Shown here: one piece after another, positions 34,219-41,944 of the stretch
Layout: every line of letters starts with the position of its first letter
Numbering within the stretch: position 1 is the first letter of the stretch
From: Sporosarcina globispora
GTDB lineage: Bacteria > Bacillota > Bacilli > Bacillales > Cytobacillaceae
Assembly (NCBI RefSeq): GCF_001274725.1
Contig: NZ_LGUF01000007.1
Span: 3,446,327 to 3,510,326 of the forward strand
DNA: 64,000 nt
Reading direction: 5' to 3'
Position numbers and translations under genes: made by a program
Notes under the pieces: model-generated
Database searches by the model: none
The model's input: only the letters and a program-made list of their open reading frames with translations
Told to the model about the DNA's origin: nothing

Positions 34219-34553
34219 GGTATCACCAGCTTTCGCAATAGATTTGTTGTGTTTAGGGTTAAAATATTATTCGATAATAATAAATATTCACTTTCGTTCA
34301 ATAGAAATACATATTTTATTTTTTCCAAAAATAAGGAGAAATCATGACTATTAATGATATAACGAAAAAGTTTATTAGTAATTTTATATATTTATGCAAA
34401 CACCTCAATTGTTGAATATAATATTCTATAATAGACTGAAAATTCTCCTTGTGCAAATTATTCTGCTAGAAGGGGAATCATTATCTTCAAAGTTTAAATG
34501 GTCCTTCATACCGGTAATACCGTATGGACATTGCTAATTAGGGAGAGATTATC

Positions 34554-34682
34554 ATGGGTGCAGATACAGAAATGAACTTATCGGAAAGATTTGAGGCTGC
34601 CTTTAACCGTATCCATAAAGCCTTAGGCTTCAGTCCCTCCTTTTTAAATTGGCGATGCATTATTACTTTTCCGCGATTTTGA
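34554..34682 (+). CDS. short frame, possible gene remnant
   Basis: An ATG preceded by GGGAGAGATTATC opens 42 codons (MGADTEMNLSERFEAAFNRI at the front) ending at TGA. The first 24 residues look like a real protein start (helical, charged), then the sequence turns to SPSFLNWRCIITFPRF, which looks unlike coding sequence. I take this as the leftover 5' end of a deleted gene, or less likely a genuine small protein. The stretch 34219-34553 before it holds no gene. Confidence 0.35.
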   Translation: MGADTEMNLSERFEAAFNRIHKALGFSPSFLNWRCIITFPRF

Positions 34683-34779
34683 ATAATAAAACTTTTTTGA
34701 TGTATAAATTAAAAACTTCTAAAAAGCCATTTAAAATGATAATATAAACTGATAGTTCAATCTAAAAATCCGTGTACAC

Positions 34780-34816
34780 GGTAGAGGTTCTAGCTACCCT
34801 CTTTAAAAAACTAAGG
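34780..34816 (+). ncRNA. preQ1-I riboswitch
   Basis: AGAGGTTCTAGCTACCCTCT followed by the A-rich tail and CTAA: the compact class I preQ1 aptamer with P1 AGAGG/CCTCT and the pseudoknot-forming CTAA. It precedes queCDE, the preQ1 pathway. Confidence 0.93.
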
Positions 34817-34850
34817 AAAACAGGTCTGCTTTCTTAGTGGCCTGTTTTTC
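34817..34850 (+). terminator. terminator of the preQ1 riboswitch
   Basis: AAACAGG pairs with CCTGTTT followed by T's. ACTAAG at the aptamer end can instead pair with CTTAGT inside the loop (antiterminator), so preQ1 binding should favour termination. Confidence 0.82.
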
Positions 34851-34871
34851 TATTTAAAGGAGAATATTTAT

Positions 34872-35531
34872 ATGAAAAATGATAAAGCACTCGTAGTGTT
34901 CAGCGGCGGTCAAGATAGTACAACTTGCTTATTCTGGGCAAAGGAACGTTTTGCAGAAGTGGAAGCAGTTACTTTTAATTATAATCAGCGTCATAAGCTG
35001 GAAATAGAGTGTGCAAGGCAAATATCAAAAGAGCTGGGGATCAGGCACCATATCCTTGATATGTCCCTATTGAATCAGCTTGCACCAAACGCACTGACTC
35101 GTGATGAGATTGAAGTAAAGGACGGCGAGGAAGGCGAGCTTCCATCCACATTTGTGCCTGGGAGAAACCTTTTATTCCTGTCATTTGCTGGTGTCCTGGC
35201 CAGTCAGATCAATGCAAAGCATATCATAACAGGTGTGTGCGAAACAGATTTCAGCGGCTACCCAGACTGCAGAGATGTTTTTATAAAATCACTGAATGTC
35301 ACACTCAATCTATCAATGGATGCGCAGTTTGTAATCCATACGCCTTTAATGTGGCTGAATAAAGCAGAGACATGGAAGCTGGCAGATGAATTGGATGCCC
35401 TTGATTATGTACGTGAAAAAACACTTACATGCTATAACGGAATTCCGGCAGGTGGATGCGGTGAGTGTCCTGCATGTCATTTAAGGAAAAATGGCCTTGA
35501 AGAATACCTCAAGGAAAAGGGGGAGCTTTAA
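34872..35531 (+). CDS. queC: 7-cyano-7-deazaguanine synthase
   Basis: A 219-residue N-type ATP pyrophosphatase forming preQ0 from CDG. PP-loop [13 protein letters not shown] near residue 9, [20 protein letters not shown], and the zinc site [15 protein letters not shown] at the C-terminus ([16 protein letters not shown]). Start ATG behind AAAGGAGAATATTTAT. First gene after the preQ1 riboswitch; queD starts 3 bases later. Confidence 0.97.
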   Translation: MKNDKALVVFSGGQDSTTCLFWAKERFAEVEAVTFNYNQRHKLEIECARQISKELGIRHHILDMSLLNQLAPNALTRDEIEVKDGEEGELPSTFVPGRNLLFLSFAGVLASQINAKHIITGVCETDFSGYPDCRDVFIKSLNVTLNLSMDAQFVIHTPLMWLNKAETWKLADELDALDYVREKTLTCYNGIPAGGCGECPACHLRKNGLEEYLKEKGEL

Positions 35532-35534
35532 GCC

Positions 35535-36011
35535 ATGTACGGATTCAGGATCGTTGAAAAACTCCAAAAGATTAATGAAGACATTAAGCCAGAGGAGCTG
35601 AAATACCACCATAAGCGTGTATTGGTCAGCAAGGAATTCACTTTTGATTCCGCCCATCATCTGCATTGCTATGAAGGCAAATGCAAAAACCTGCATGGCC
35701 ACACCTACAAGGTGATTTTTGGCATAAGCGGATTTGTAGATGAGAGAGGGTTAATGATTGATTTCGGCGATATTAAAGAAATCTGGAAAAACGAAATTGA
35801 AATATTCCTCGACCACAAATATCTGAATGAAACGCTGCCGCCAATGAATACGACTGCAGAGAATATGGTTGTCTGGATTTATGAAAAAATGTCTGAAAGC
35901 CTCAGAAACAGAAAAGAGCAATATATTGGTGCAAGAGTCGAGTTTGTGCGCCTTTTTGAAACTCCTACCAGCTATGCAGAAGCAAGAAGGGAGTGGATGG
36001 AGGTTGAGTAA
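35535..36011 (+). CDS. queD: 6-carboxy-5,6,7,8-tetrahydropterin synthase
   Basis: A 158-residue PTPS-fold enzyme. Zinc-binding His residues are in DSAHHLH and KNLHGHTYKV; the catalytic Cys in GKCKNLHGH; the purine-binding Glu near the C-terminus (FVRLFETPTSYA). Downstream of queC and overlapping queE by 8 bases. Converts dihydroneopterin triphosphate in queuosine synthesis. Confidence 0.96.
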   Translation: MYGFRIVEKLQKINEDIKPEELKYHHKRVLVSKEFTFDSAHHLHCYEGKCKNLHGHTYKVIFGISGFVDERGLMIDFGDIKEIWKNEIEIFLDHKYLNETLPPMNTTAENMVVWIYEKMSESLRNRKEQYIGARVEFVRLFETPTSYAEARREWMEVE

Positions 36012-36735
36012 GATACCTGTTCTGGAAATCTTTGGGCCTACCATTCAGGGTGAAGGGATGGTGATCGGCCAGAAAACGATGTTCGTCCGAACAGCAGGAT
36101 GTGATTATTCATGCAGCTGGTGCGATTCCTCTTTTACCTGGGATGGAAGTGCCAAAGACAGCATCCGCCAAATGGAACCTGATGAAATTTGGAAAAAGCT
36201 TAAAAAGCTTGGCGGAGACGGGTTTTCCTTTGTGACAATTTCAGGCGGCAACCCTGCTCTTTTAAAAAATATGAATGAATTCATTTCTTTGCTCAAAGCG
36301 GAACAAATGAAGATCTGCCTTGAAACACAGGGCAGTCGCTGGCAGGATTGGTTTTATGAAATTGATGAACTGACCTTATCGCCAAAACCGCCAAGCTCAG
36401 GTATGAACACAGACTTTGAAGTGCTTGATCTTATTGTAAATAATCTGCAGACTAGCAGAAAGATTAAACAGCAGTTCTCTCTGAAAATTGTCATTTTTGA
36501 TGATGAAGATTATGAATATGCCAAGAACGTTCATCAGCGATATCCCGGGATACCGTTTTACCTGCAGGTGGGGAATGATGATACCGTTACGGCAGACGAC
36601 CGAAATTTACTGCAGAGACTGCTTGACAAATATGAATGGCTTATTGATAAAACGATACATGACAGTGATTTGACAGATGTTAAAGTACTTCCGCAGCTTC
36701 ATACATATGTATGGGGAAATAAGCGGGGAGTGTAG
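36004..36735 (+). CDS. queE: 7-carboxy-7-deazaguanine synthase (radical SAM)
   Basis: A 243-residue radical-SAM enzyme, the family length. The start is TTG 36004 with AAGGGAG ten bases upstream, inside the end of queD; a far longer frame is open upstream but is only the overlap with queD. IFGPTIQGEG is the QueE opening, and the cluster motif reads C-D-Y-S-C-S-W-C (C-x3-C-x2-C) followed by SSFTWDG. queF is not in this operon, so the last step to preQ1 is encoded elsewhere. Confidence 0.95.
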   Translation: MSKIPVLEIFGPTIQGEGMVIGQKTMFVRTAGCDYSCSWCDSSFTWDGSAKDSIRQMEPDEIWKKLKKLGGDGFSFVTISGGNPALLKNMNEFISLLKAEQMKICLETQGSRWQDWFYEIDELTLSPKPPSSGMNTDFEVLDLIVNNLQTSRKIKQQFSLKIVIFDDEDYEYAKNVHQRYPGIPFYLQVGNDDTVTADDRNLLQRLLDKYEWLIDKTIHDSDLTDVKVLPQLHTYVWGNKRGV

Positions 36736-36744
36736 CATTTTTTT

Positions 36745-36776
36745 AATCCCGCACCCATTGATGCGGGATTTATTTT
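36745..36776 (+). terminator. queCDE terminator
   Basis: AATCCCGCA/TGCGGGATT stem followed by TATTTTT. Confidence 0.88.
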
Positions 36777-36886
36777 TGTTAAGGATGTTCAGAAATTTAT
36801 GACAGATTCCAAACAATTTATGATATTATACGTTTGAACTTAACAATATATAAGTGCTGTAAATTTCTATAGATAGGGAGAGTTAG

Positions 36887-37993
36887 ATGACAGATAACAC
36901 GATTATTCGTTTTAATTCCGTTACAAAAAAATATGATAATGACCCGCCTGTTTTGAAAAATGTCAGTTTTGAAATTGAACGCGGGAAGTTCTATACCCTT
37001 TTAGGGCCATCCGGGTGTGGAAAAACGACGATTTTGCGATTGATTGCAGGCTTTACTGAACCTTCTGAGGGGGATATTTATTTTAATGGACGAGTAATTA
37101 ATAATGTACCTGCCAACAAAAGGCAAGTAAACACCGTTTTTCAGGATTATGCCCTCTTTCCGCATCTGAATGTGTTTGAAAACATTGCTTTCGGCTTAAA
37201 GATTAAAAAAATGAAGAAAGCTGATATCGAAAGGAAAGTAAAGGAGGCACTCCGGTTTGTGAACCTTGAAGGCTACGAAAATCGTGAAATTAAAGAAATG
37301 TCAGGAGGACAGCGCCAGCGTGTTGCAATCGCCAGGGCCATTGTCAATGAACCTGAAGTCATCCTTCTTGATGAACCTTTATCCGCACTGGACCTGAAGC
37401 TCCGGACCGAAATGCAATACGAGCTGAGGGAATTGCAGAGGAATCTGGGCATTACTTTTATTTTCGTCACACATGACCAGGAAGAAGCATTGGCCATGTC
37501 GGACGAAATTTTCGTCCTTAACAACGGAAAAATTGAGCAAAGCGGAACTCCTACTGATATTTATGACGAGCCGATCAATCGCTTTGTAGCCGATTTTATT
37601 GGAGAATCCAATATTGTTCCTGGAACAATGATCAAAGATTATCAGGTTCAGTTTGCAGGCAAATTATTCGAGTGTGTGGATGGCGGCTTTGAGCCAAATG
37701 AAGATGTTGAAATCGTCATCCGGCCTGAAGACTTGGCCATTACAGCACCGGCAGATGGGAAATTGAACGTGAAAGTTGATTCCCAGTTATTTAGGGGAGT
37801 CCATTATGAAATCAGCTGCTATGACAGCGATGGCAATGAGTGGCTTGTACATTCAACCAAAAAGGCGACAGTCGGGGATCAAATTGGCCTTTATTTCGAT
37901 CCTGAAGCAATCCACGTCATGAGGCATGGTGAAACAGAAGAGGAATTTGATAAGCGCCTTGAAGCTTATGAAGAGGGAAGCTATGAGAACTAA
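36887..37993 (+). CDS. potA: spermidine/putrescine ABC transporter ATPase
   Basis: A 368-residue PotA: Walker [10 protein letters not shown] near residue 43, Q-loop [10 protein letters not shown], signature [14 protein letters not shown] near 140, Walker [13 protein letters not shown] near 160, and a C-terminal TOBE domain. Start ATG 36887 behind AGGGAGAGTTAG. It overlaps potB by 11 bases. Powers polyamine import with PotBCD; together with speD this gives both synthesis and uptake in this region. Confidence 0.96.
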   Translation: MTDNTIIRFNSVTKKYDNDPPVLKNVSFEIERGKFYTLLGPSGCGKTTILRLIAGFTEPSEGDIYFNGRVINNVPANKRQVNTVFQDYALFPHLNVFENIAFGLKIKKMKKADIERKVKEALRFVNLEGYENREIKEMSGGQRQRVAIARAIVNEPEVILLDEPLSALDLKLRTEMQYELRELQRNLGITFIFVTHDQEEALAMSDEIFVLNNGKIEQSGTPTDIYDEPINRFVADFIGESNIVPGTMIKDYQVQFAGKLFECVDGGFEPNEDVEIVIRPEDLAITAPADGKLNVKVDSQLFRGVHYEISCYDSDGNEWLVHSTKKATVGDQIGLYFDPEAIHVMRHGETEEEFDKRLEAYEEGSYEN

Positions 37994-38786
37994 TTCCCGC
38001 AATTTTTATTTGATTCCTTATGTGCTTTGGATTGCCCTATTTGTTGTAACGCCCTTGCTTCTGGTATTGTATTATTCGTTTTTTGATATAGAAGGGCATT
38101 TCACTTTGGAGAATTATAGAAAATTCTTTACACCCGTATATTTAAAAATGACGCTGAGCTCCTTTTGGTATGCCTTTTTAATTACGTTATTTTCATTGCT
38201 CATTGCTTATCCGACAGCCTATTTGCTTACAAAGACGAAACATAAGCAGCTGTGGCTGTTATTGATTATTCTGCCATCCTGGATTAACCTGCTTTTAAAA
38301 GCCTATGCCTTCCTGGGCATCTTTGGAACTTACGGGGCAGCGAATAGCTTTTTGGAAGCATTGGGAATCGGCGGCAGGCAAATCCTGTTTACGGATTTCA
38401 GCTTTATCTTTGTGTCGGTATATATTTTTCTTCCTTTTATGATTTTGCCGATTTTTAATTCTTTGGATGAACTGAACCCCACGCTTCTTGATGCTTCCAA
38501 TGATTTGGGCGGTTCTTCCTGGGTAACATTTAAACGTGTTATATTTCCTTTGACACTTGATGGCGTAAAAGCAGGATGCCAGATTGTCTTTATCCCTGCT
38601 CTTTCATTATTCATGCTGACAAGACTGATTGCAGGAAACCGTGTCATCACACTTGGAACAGCCATTGAACAGCATTTCCTTGTAACACAGGATTGGGGAA
38701 TGGGCTCGACGATTGCGGTATTCCTGATCATCGCCATGGTATTCATTATGGTGCTGACAGGCAGAAGAAAGCGGGGGATTCTATAA
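37983..38786 (+). CDS. potB: spermidine/putrescine permease PotB
   Basis: A 267-residue permease with six membrane segments. ATG 37983 follows GAAGAGGGAAGCT inside the end of potA. The EAA coupling loop reads [21 protein letters not shown] near 180. Stop and the next start share a base (TAATG). Confidence 0.95.
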   Translation: MRTNSRNFYLIPYVLWIALFVVTPLLLVLYYSFFDIEGHFTLENYRKFFTPVYLKMTLSSFWYAFLITLFSLLIAYPTAYLLTKTKHKQLWLLLIILPSWINLLLKAYAFLGIFGTYGAANSFLEALGIGGRQILFTDFSFIFVSVYIFLPFMILPIFNSLDELNPTLLDASNDLGGSSWVTFKRVIFPLTLDGVKAGCQIVFIPALSLFMLTRLIAGNRVITLGTAIEQHFLVTQDWGMGSTIAVFLIIAMVFIMVLTGRRKRGIL

Positions 38787-39589
38787 TGAAAAAGATCAGG
38801 AAATGGCCGGCGATTTATTTGGCTCTTATCTTTATCATCCTGTACGCCCCTATCTTATACTTGATATTTTATTCGTTCAACAGCGGCGGGACTATGTATC
38901 AATTCGAAGGCTTCACATTGGATTGGTACCGGGAGCTGTTAACCGATACCCGATTACTCATCATTGTCCTGAACACTGTTATTATTGCCCTATTATCAGC
39001 AGCGATTTCGACAATTATTGGAGTGGCTGGAGCACTTGCAATTGCCTATGCAAGAAAACGAAGAGTGAAAAACACACTCCTATCATTGAATAATGTGCTG
39101 ATTGTCAGTCCGGATGTCATTATAGGCGCCTCGTTTTTGATTCTATTTACTATGATTGGACTAAAACTTGGATTTGTATCTGTTTTGCTTGCGCACATAG
39201 CCTTTAGTGTTCCGATAGTCGTTCTGATGGTTTTGCCTAAAATTGAAGAAATGAGCACATCGATGATTTATGCCGCCATGGATCTTGGTGCCAGCAGATT
39301 TGATGTGCTGACTAAGGTCATTCTCCCTTATATTACTCCAGGAATTTTCGCTGGCTTTTTTATGGCACTGACTTATTCCTTGGATGATTTTGCTGTAACT
39401 TTTTTTGTTACAGGAAACGGCTTTACAACTTTGTCTGTTGAAATTTATTCACTGGCAAGAAGGGGAGTTTCATTAAATATTAATGCTTTATCTGCCTTGT
39501 TATTCTTATTTACCATCATTCTGGTCGCAGGCTATTACTTTATTACGAAGCGAAATGAGAAGCCGAATGGAATGGGGGTAAGGCAATGA
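38786..39589 (+). CDS. potC: spermidine/putrescine permease PotC
   Basis: A 267-residue six-TM permease. The EAA loop is AAMDLGASRFDVLTKVILPYI near 185, and YSLDDFAVTFFVTG lies in the following segment, as in PotC. The start ATG overlaps the potB stop by one base and the end overlaps potD by 4 (ATGA), so the whole unit is translationally coupled. Confidence 0.95.
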   Translation: MKKIRKWPAIYLALIFIILYAPILYLIFYSFNSGGTMYQFEGFTLDWYRELLTDTRLLIIVLNTVIIALLSAAISTIIGVAGALAIAYARKRRVKNTLLSLNNVLIVSPDVIIGASFLILFTMIGLKLGFVSVLLAHIAFSVPIVVLMVLPKIEEMSTSMIYAAMDLGASRFDVLTKVILPYITPGIFAGFFMALTYSLDDFAVTFFVTGNGFTTLSVEIYSLARRGVSLNINALSALLFLFTIILVAGYYFITKRNEKPNGMGVRQ

Positions 39590-40659
39590 AAAAGCTAATT
39601 CAGGCGCTTGCCGCCGTATTAATTGTTTCGTTTGCCCTGCTTTACATCGTTTCGGGGCTGAATTCTTCTCAGGGATACACAAGCGGCAATACTTTGACCA
39701 TTTTTAACTGGGGCGACTATATTGATGCAGATTTGGTAAAAAAGTTCGAACAGGAAACAGGCATAAAAGTTATCTATGAGACATTCGATTCAAATGAAGC
39801 GATGATGACGAAAATTGAACAGGGAGGTACCGCTTATGATATTGCGGTACCATCAGAATATGCGATTGAAAAAATGAAGGAGGAAGACCTGCTTTTGCCG
39901 GTCGATCATTCGAAAATCCCGAATCTGAAATACATTGATCAGCGTTTTATGGACCTGCCTTTTGATCCGGGGAATGAATATTCGATTCCTTATTTCTGGG
40001 GAACAGTCGGCATTCTTTATAACACTGATATACTGGGCGATAAAAAAATCACAAGCTGGAATGACTTATGGGATCCTGAATTAAAGAACCAGATCCTGCT
40101 GATTGATGGAGCAAGGGAAGTAATGGGCATGGGTCTCAACAGCCTCCATTATTCGTTAAATGACAAAAATAAAGACCATTTGACCGAAGCAAAAGAAAAA
40201 CTGGATGGTCTTACTCCAAATATAAAAGCCATTGTCGGTGATGAAATCAGGATGCTGATGGAAAACGATGAAGCCGGCATTGGGGTAGTCTGGTCGGGTA
40301 CGGCACAGGAGCTCATGTGGGAGAAGGATAATCTGGAATATGTAGTTCCGGAGGAAGGCTCCAATCTTTGGTTTGATAATATGGTCATCCCTAAGACTGC
40401 CAAAAATCCGGAAGCGGCGCACCAGTTTATGAATTTTATCCTTGACCCGGAAAATGCTGCGCAAAATACAGAGTACGTAGGTTATTCAACACCGAATAAA
40501 GAAGCGCTGAAATATATGGATGAAGAAACAACCACAGATGAGCGCTTCTATCCGGATGAAGAATTGACAGCGCGGCTCGAGGTTTATGAGAACCTTGGAA
40601 AAAAAATGCTTGCTTATTATAACGAGCTTTACCTTGAGTTTAAAATGCATAAAAAGTAA
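39586..40659 (+). CDS. potD: spermidine/putrescine-binding protein PotD
   Basis: A 357-residue periplasmic-type binding protein: LTIFNWGDYIDADLVKKFEQETGIKV, AYDIAVPSEYAIEKM, PYFWGTVGILYNTD, GVVWSGTAQELMW and GSNLWFDNMVIPKTAKNPEAAH. Unlike many Gram-positive binding proteins it has no lipobox Cys in the N-terminal segment (IQALAAVLIVSFALLYIVSG), so it is probably held by an uncleaved signal anchor. Confidence 0.95.
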   Translation: MKKLIQALAAVLIVSFALLYIVSGLNSSQGYTSGNTLTIFNWGDYIDADLVKKFEQETGIKVIYETFDSNEAMMTKIEQGGTAYDIAVPSEYAIEKMKEEDLLLPVDHSKIPNLKYIDQRFMDLPFDPGNEYSIPYFWGTVGILYNTDILGDKKITSWNDLWDPELKNQILLIDGAREVMGMGLNSLHYSLNDKNKDHLTEAKEKLDGLTPNIKAIVGDEIRMLMENDEAGIGVVWSGTAQELMWEKDNLEYVVPEEGSNLWFDNMVIPKTAKNPEAAHQFMNFILDPENAAQNTEYVGYSTPNKEALKYMDEETTTDERFYPDEELTARLEVYENLGKKMLAYYNELYLEFKMHKK

Positions 40660-40663
40660 AGTG

Positions 40664-40691
40664 CTGCCAGGAATAATTCCTGGCAGTTTTT
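40664..40691 (+). terminator. potABCD terminator
   Basis: CTGCCAGGAA/TTCCTGGCAG stem followed by five T. Confidence 0.9.
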
Positions 40692-40745
40692 GCATTGGAA
40701 CTATTTTAGGGATTCAGGTAATGCTAACTCAAAGGAGGATGGGAA

Positions 40746-41519
40746 ATGAAAATATTCAACAGCATATTTTTATTGATTTTTTCATTCGCAAGTATAGGAG
40801 CTCCCATAAGAGCGGCCTCACAGAAACCTGAATTAGCCATTGTCATTGACGATCTTGGAAACAACATGAAGGGTACAGCTGAAATGATGGAGCTTCCGGT
40901 GACTTTGACGGTTGCCATTATGCCTTTCATGCCGACGACTAAAGAAGATGCAGAACTGGCGAGTAAAAACGGGCATGAAGTCATCGTTCATATGCCAATG
41001 GAGCCGAAAAGAGGAAAGAGGAGCTGGCTTGGGCCAGGGGCAATCACAACAGATTTAACTGATGAAGAAATCCGCAGCAGAGTAGAGAATGCCATTAAAG
41101 AAGTGCCGCATGCAGTCGGCATGAATCACCATATGGGTTCAAGAGCTACTGAAAATGAACGGGTGATGAGAATAGTCCTTGAAGTGTGTAAAGAATACGG
41201 TTTATTTTATCTAGACAGCAAAACAACGGGCAAAAGTGTGGTCGGCAAGCTGGCGAATGAAATCGGGGTCCCCTATGTTGAAAACAATATTTTCTTCGAT
41301 GACATCTACACAACGGCTCATATTACAAAACAGGCCGACAGACTTGCTGAAAAACTGGTGAAAAATGAACGCCTCATCGCAATCGGACATGTGGGCATCA
41401 CAGGACCAAAAATGGTCAATGTGCTTAAAGAATATATACCTGTATATAAAAAGAAAGCTGAAATTGTTCCGCTTTCAGAACTGATTCCGGGCTATGAACT
41501 TATTGACGAAGGACCATAA
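40746..41519 (+). CDS. divergent polysaccharide deacetylase (YibQ-like)
   Basis: A 257-residue exported protein with signal segment FNSIFLLIFSFASIGAPIRA. Family blocks: ELAIVIDDLGNNMKG (conserved Asp pair), TVAIMPFMP, HEVIVHMPMEPK, VGMNHHMGSRATE, LFYLDSKTTGKSV, and AIGHVGITGPKMV. This is the divergent polysaccharide deacetylase group (PF04748); substrate unknown, envelope role likely. Start ATG behind AAAGGAGGATGGGAA. Confidence 0.92.
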   Translation: MKIFNSIFLLIFSFASIGAPIRAASQKPELAIVIDDLGNNMKGTAEMMELPVTLTVAIMPFMPTTKEDAELASKNGHEVIVHMPMEPKRGKRSWLGPGAITTDLTDEEIRSRVENAIKEVPHAVGMNHHMGSRATENERVMRIVLEVCKEYGLFYLDSKTTGKSVVGKLANEIGVPYVENNIFFDDIYTTAHITKQADRLAEKLVKNERLIAIGHVGITGPKMVNVLKEYIPVYKKKAEIVPLSELIPGYELIDEGP

Positions 41520-41527
41520 ATAAAGTT

Positions 41528-41562
41528 AAAGCTGCAAGCCCGGAGTGCTTTGCAGCTTTTTT
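41528..41562 (+). terminator. terminator of the deacetylase gene
   Basis: AAAGCTGCAA/TTGCAGCTTT stem followed by a T run. Confidence 0.88.
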
Positions 41563-41598
41563 CATGGTGTATAATGAAGCGGTGGTATGGTGGTATGA

Positions 41599-41684
41599 TG
41601 GCCTTTAACCCAAAAAGGAGGCCGCCCACATTCCGGTCTGGTTAGTCCCGCAACGAAGCGATTTTAGAAGAGGTGGGCGGCCGT
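41599..41684. repeat. GC-rich nested hairpin element
   Basis: GGCCGCCCAC (41620-41629) and GTGGGCGGCC (41673-41682) form a perfect 10-bp stem over 43 bases, with a smaller CGC-AACGAA-GCG pairing inside. A second hairpin (GGCCT...AGGAGGCC) starts near 41600. Composition is unlike the surroundings. No open frame. Could be a dispersed repeat or a small RNA. Confidence 0.45.
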
Positions 41685-41717
41685 GAATATAGTATATGCA
41701 ATGCTGGGAAAAGGATG

Positions 41718-41744
41718 CAAAAACCTTCCTGTGCACAGGAAGGT
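41718..41744 (-). terminator. terminator left from the RND gene
   Basis: ACCTTCCTGT/GCACAGGAAGGT palindrome (41723-41744) with a T run on the minus strand. Confidence 0.8.
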
Positions 41745-41753
41745 GATGGATTC

Positions 41754-41893
41754 TTATTGTTCTAATTTTGTATGGGTGCCCGGCACCTTTTTAAACGCCA
41801 GATACATCATCGGCACAATGATCAGTGTCAGGATGACAGTGAATGTAATGCCTGAGATGATGGTGATGGCGAGCAGCGTAAATAGGAAAGTAT
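41754..41893 (-). pseudogene. 3' relic of an RND efflux transporter gene
   Basis: On the minus strand a frame ending in TAA (41754-41756) reads LLAITIISGITFTVILTLI then IVPMMYLAFKKVPGTH. This is the last membrane segment and tail of AcrB/SwrC-type RND pumps (compare 'GGLxFSTxLTLxVVPxxY'). There is no start and the rest of the roughly 1000-residue protein is missing. The gene's own terminator survives just downstream. Confidence 0.72.
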
Positions 41894-41910
41894 GGCTTTA
41901 AATACAAATT

Positions 41911-41939
41911 TAAAAACCGGCCCTCTAAGATGGCCGGTT
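41911..41939 (-). terminator. terminator of the FtsH-like gene
   Basis: AACCGGCC (41915-41922) pairs with GGCCGGTT (41932-41939); on the minus strand TTTTTAAATTT follows. Confidence 0.88.
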
Positions 41940-41944
41940 CCTCA

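Noticed and set aside
35869-36003. N-terminal extension of queE
   Set aside because: These codons overlap queD; the TTG at 36004 with a ribosome site gives the normal family length.
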